64,000 nucleotides of DNA from NCBI GenBank assembly GCA_029215795.1, contig JARDYH010000001.1, forward strand, positions 400,991,154 through 401,055,153, read 5' to 3'. This document shows, piece after piece, positions 62,640 to 64,000 of the stretch. The notes beneath the pieces were generated by a model that was not told where the DNA came from, did not search any database, and worked only from the letters and a program-made list of their open reading frames with translations. Every line of letters starts with the position of its first letter. Within the stretch, counting starts at the first letter, position 1. The position numbers were made by a program, and so were the translations under genes. The stretch is from Anniella stebbinsi. Lineage: Eukaryota; Chordata; Lepidosauria; Squamata; Anniellidae.

Positions 62640-62990
62640 TCAGGGTGGCCGCAGATGGATCGCCAAAACAAAGGAAACGCATCTCCAAAAAAGAAGTCCA
62701 AAGGCGACAGTTATTTGCATGAAATTCGCATATGCTTATTCGTATGTATAGATGCAAATTCAGAAATAATTATTATAATTTCAGTAGAAATGCAGTTCGT
62801 CTCACCATAGTGGAGAAGTGTGTTTTGCTCAGTCTGCTGTCCAGGTGGATGGGCAATTTCAAGGCCCTTTAGGTCTCGCTTCTGATGGTCCCACATCTTT
62901 AAACGGAGCTTGGACTGGACAGCCCTTCAGATTGAAGATGTCTTAAAAGAGAGGACGGCCCTCTGTAAAGGAAAACCCATGGTCAACCTA
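62640..62990. mobile_element. TAGGGTGGCC hAT-like element, 3' truncated
   Basis: CAGGGTGGCCGCAGATGGAT, TGCAAATTCAGAAATAATTA, TGGGCAATTTCAAGGCCCTT and TTCAGATTGAAGATGTC parallel 46790-47376. The right terminus is missing. Confidence 0.55.
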
Positions 62991-63594
62991 TGTCTTCTTC
63001 CAAAACTGGCAGGAGGACACGGAGGAGGTCGTTGGAGGTTGATCCTTTCCCAAGCAGATTCATACCAGGACAGGCAGTTTAGAATGATCATCTTGCACTT
63101 GGCGGGTTTACTTTTCAAGTATATTCAATAGGAAGAAGAGTGGTGGCGTTTATGCTGCACTTGAGGATTTAAAGGCATCCCTTGATACAGTGGATAGGGA
63201 GCTATTGCTGGAAAAACCCTTCGCATGGTAGGATGCTGATACAGATAGTATATTTACATACCGCCTGAAGCTAAGAATGACTCCTGCAGGACTGCTAACA
63301 TACAGCTGTCCCCTGTAGCTCTGGGGATGGTGGCGAAGAAAAGCAGGTTAGATCTGGGCTCCTGTTGTTGTGTTGAGTTTTTCTTTATATCCCCCTTTTT
63401 GGTTTCTTAGATGGGTCTGCAGAGACAGTCAATGGTTGCAGGAAATTGCAGTAGAAGAGATTTACTACCTAGAACTTATCATGAAATCAAAGTAGTTGGC
63501 TTTGAGCCTAAATCTTGCATCGCATAGGGTGTATGACTCCTACAAAATGGAGCGAGTTAAATTCTCGTGATATTTGGGGGATTCTTTGCTGTCT

Positions 63595-63895
63595 AGGTCA
63601 CCTGGCACCTACATTATACTCCTTCAGACGCCAGGCTAAGACCTTTTTTAATTTCTCAGTATTTTAACAGTTCCTCAGTTTTTTAACCTTGTTGTTTAAA
63701 TTTGTATTTTAAACCCATATTAACTTCTGCATGGTTTGGTTTTTATCCTGATTGTGCTTTTATCCTGTATTTTATATTATGTTTTTATACTGTTGTTGTT
63801 TTATATTTTGAATGGTTTTCATGGTTTTCATTTTTGTAAATGGCCCAGAGAGCTTCGGCTATTGGACGGTATAGAAATTCAGTAAATAAATAAAT
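63595..63895 (+). mobile_element. L2-type LINE 3' UTR and tail
   Basis: TCACCTGGCACCTACATTAT, CTTCAGACGCCAGGCTAAGA, TTTTTGTAAATGGCCCAGAG, AGCTTCGGCTATTGGACGGT and (AAAT)n. Closest relative is 45421-45768. Confidence 0.8.
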
Positions 63896-64000
63896 AGTTC
63901 AGAAAGCTGGAAAAAGTAATTTGGATGGCTTTGGCTGAAAATGGAACAGTGGGTTTTTGGTGCGCTGAAATTTTTTGAGGACTAATTGAGCTGCCGGAAG

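Noticed and set aside
31388..64000. NAGK, the mammalian neighbour of MCEE
   Set aside because: I looked for its conserved sugar-kinase motifs and C-terminus in the available translations and saw none; it may lie beyond the window or have moved.

Overview
The window looks like vertebrate nuclear DNA, most likely from a squamate reptile (lizard or snake). It has two intron-containing protein genes with GT-AG splice sites. Between and inside them lie dispersed repeats of types I associate with squamates: CR1 and L2-type LINEs, tRNA-derived SINEs, hAT-like MITEs and an R4/Dong-type LINE remnant. The species call is an inference from the repeats; no species marker is visible.

Two genes could be read completely. 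MPHOSPH10 (minus strand, 5605-19300, 11 coding exons, 682 codons) encodes the Mpp10 subunit of the U3 snoRNP/SSU processome. MCEE (plus strand, 22991-31387, 3 coding exons, 174 codons) encodes mitochondrial methylmalonyl-CoA epimerase. They are head to head with about 3.7 kb between start codons, each start codon in a CpG-rich patch. Mammals keep the same head-to-head order. The two products work in unrelated pathways: nucleolar 18S rRNA processing, and mitochondrial propionyl-CoA catabolism. The arrangement is shared promoter architecture, not a functional operon.

Layout: 1-5.6 kb is mostly non-coding, with an unexplained 28-codon frame at the left edge, a CpG-rich patch near 1.55 kb, a CR1 and a TIR element. 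5.6-19.3 kb is MPHOSPH10; its introns hold an L2-type LINE with a 500-codon reverse transcriptase frame, a nested MITE-in-MITE, a 385-bp transposon with a 9-bp target duplication, and a minisatellite touching exon 1. 19.3-23.0 kb is the intergenic promoter region. 23.0-31.4 kb is MCEE, with a large palindrome in intron 2. 31.4-64 kb has no recognisable coding exon. It is repeat-rich and includes a CpG island near 37.9-38.7 kb with a plausible splice donor, which may be the first non-coding exon of a plus-strand gene beyond the window.

The most striking pattern is one MITE family (about 300-320 bp, termini TAGGGTGACC, 8-bp target duplications) present about ten times. Its halves are inverted copies of each other, and each half is itself palindromic. 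Several copies sit inside older elements, so insertion order can be read. I found no evidence of a new protein-based system. The novelty here is in transposable-element structure and two unassigned CpG islands.
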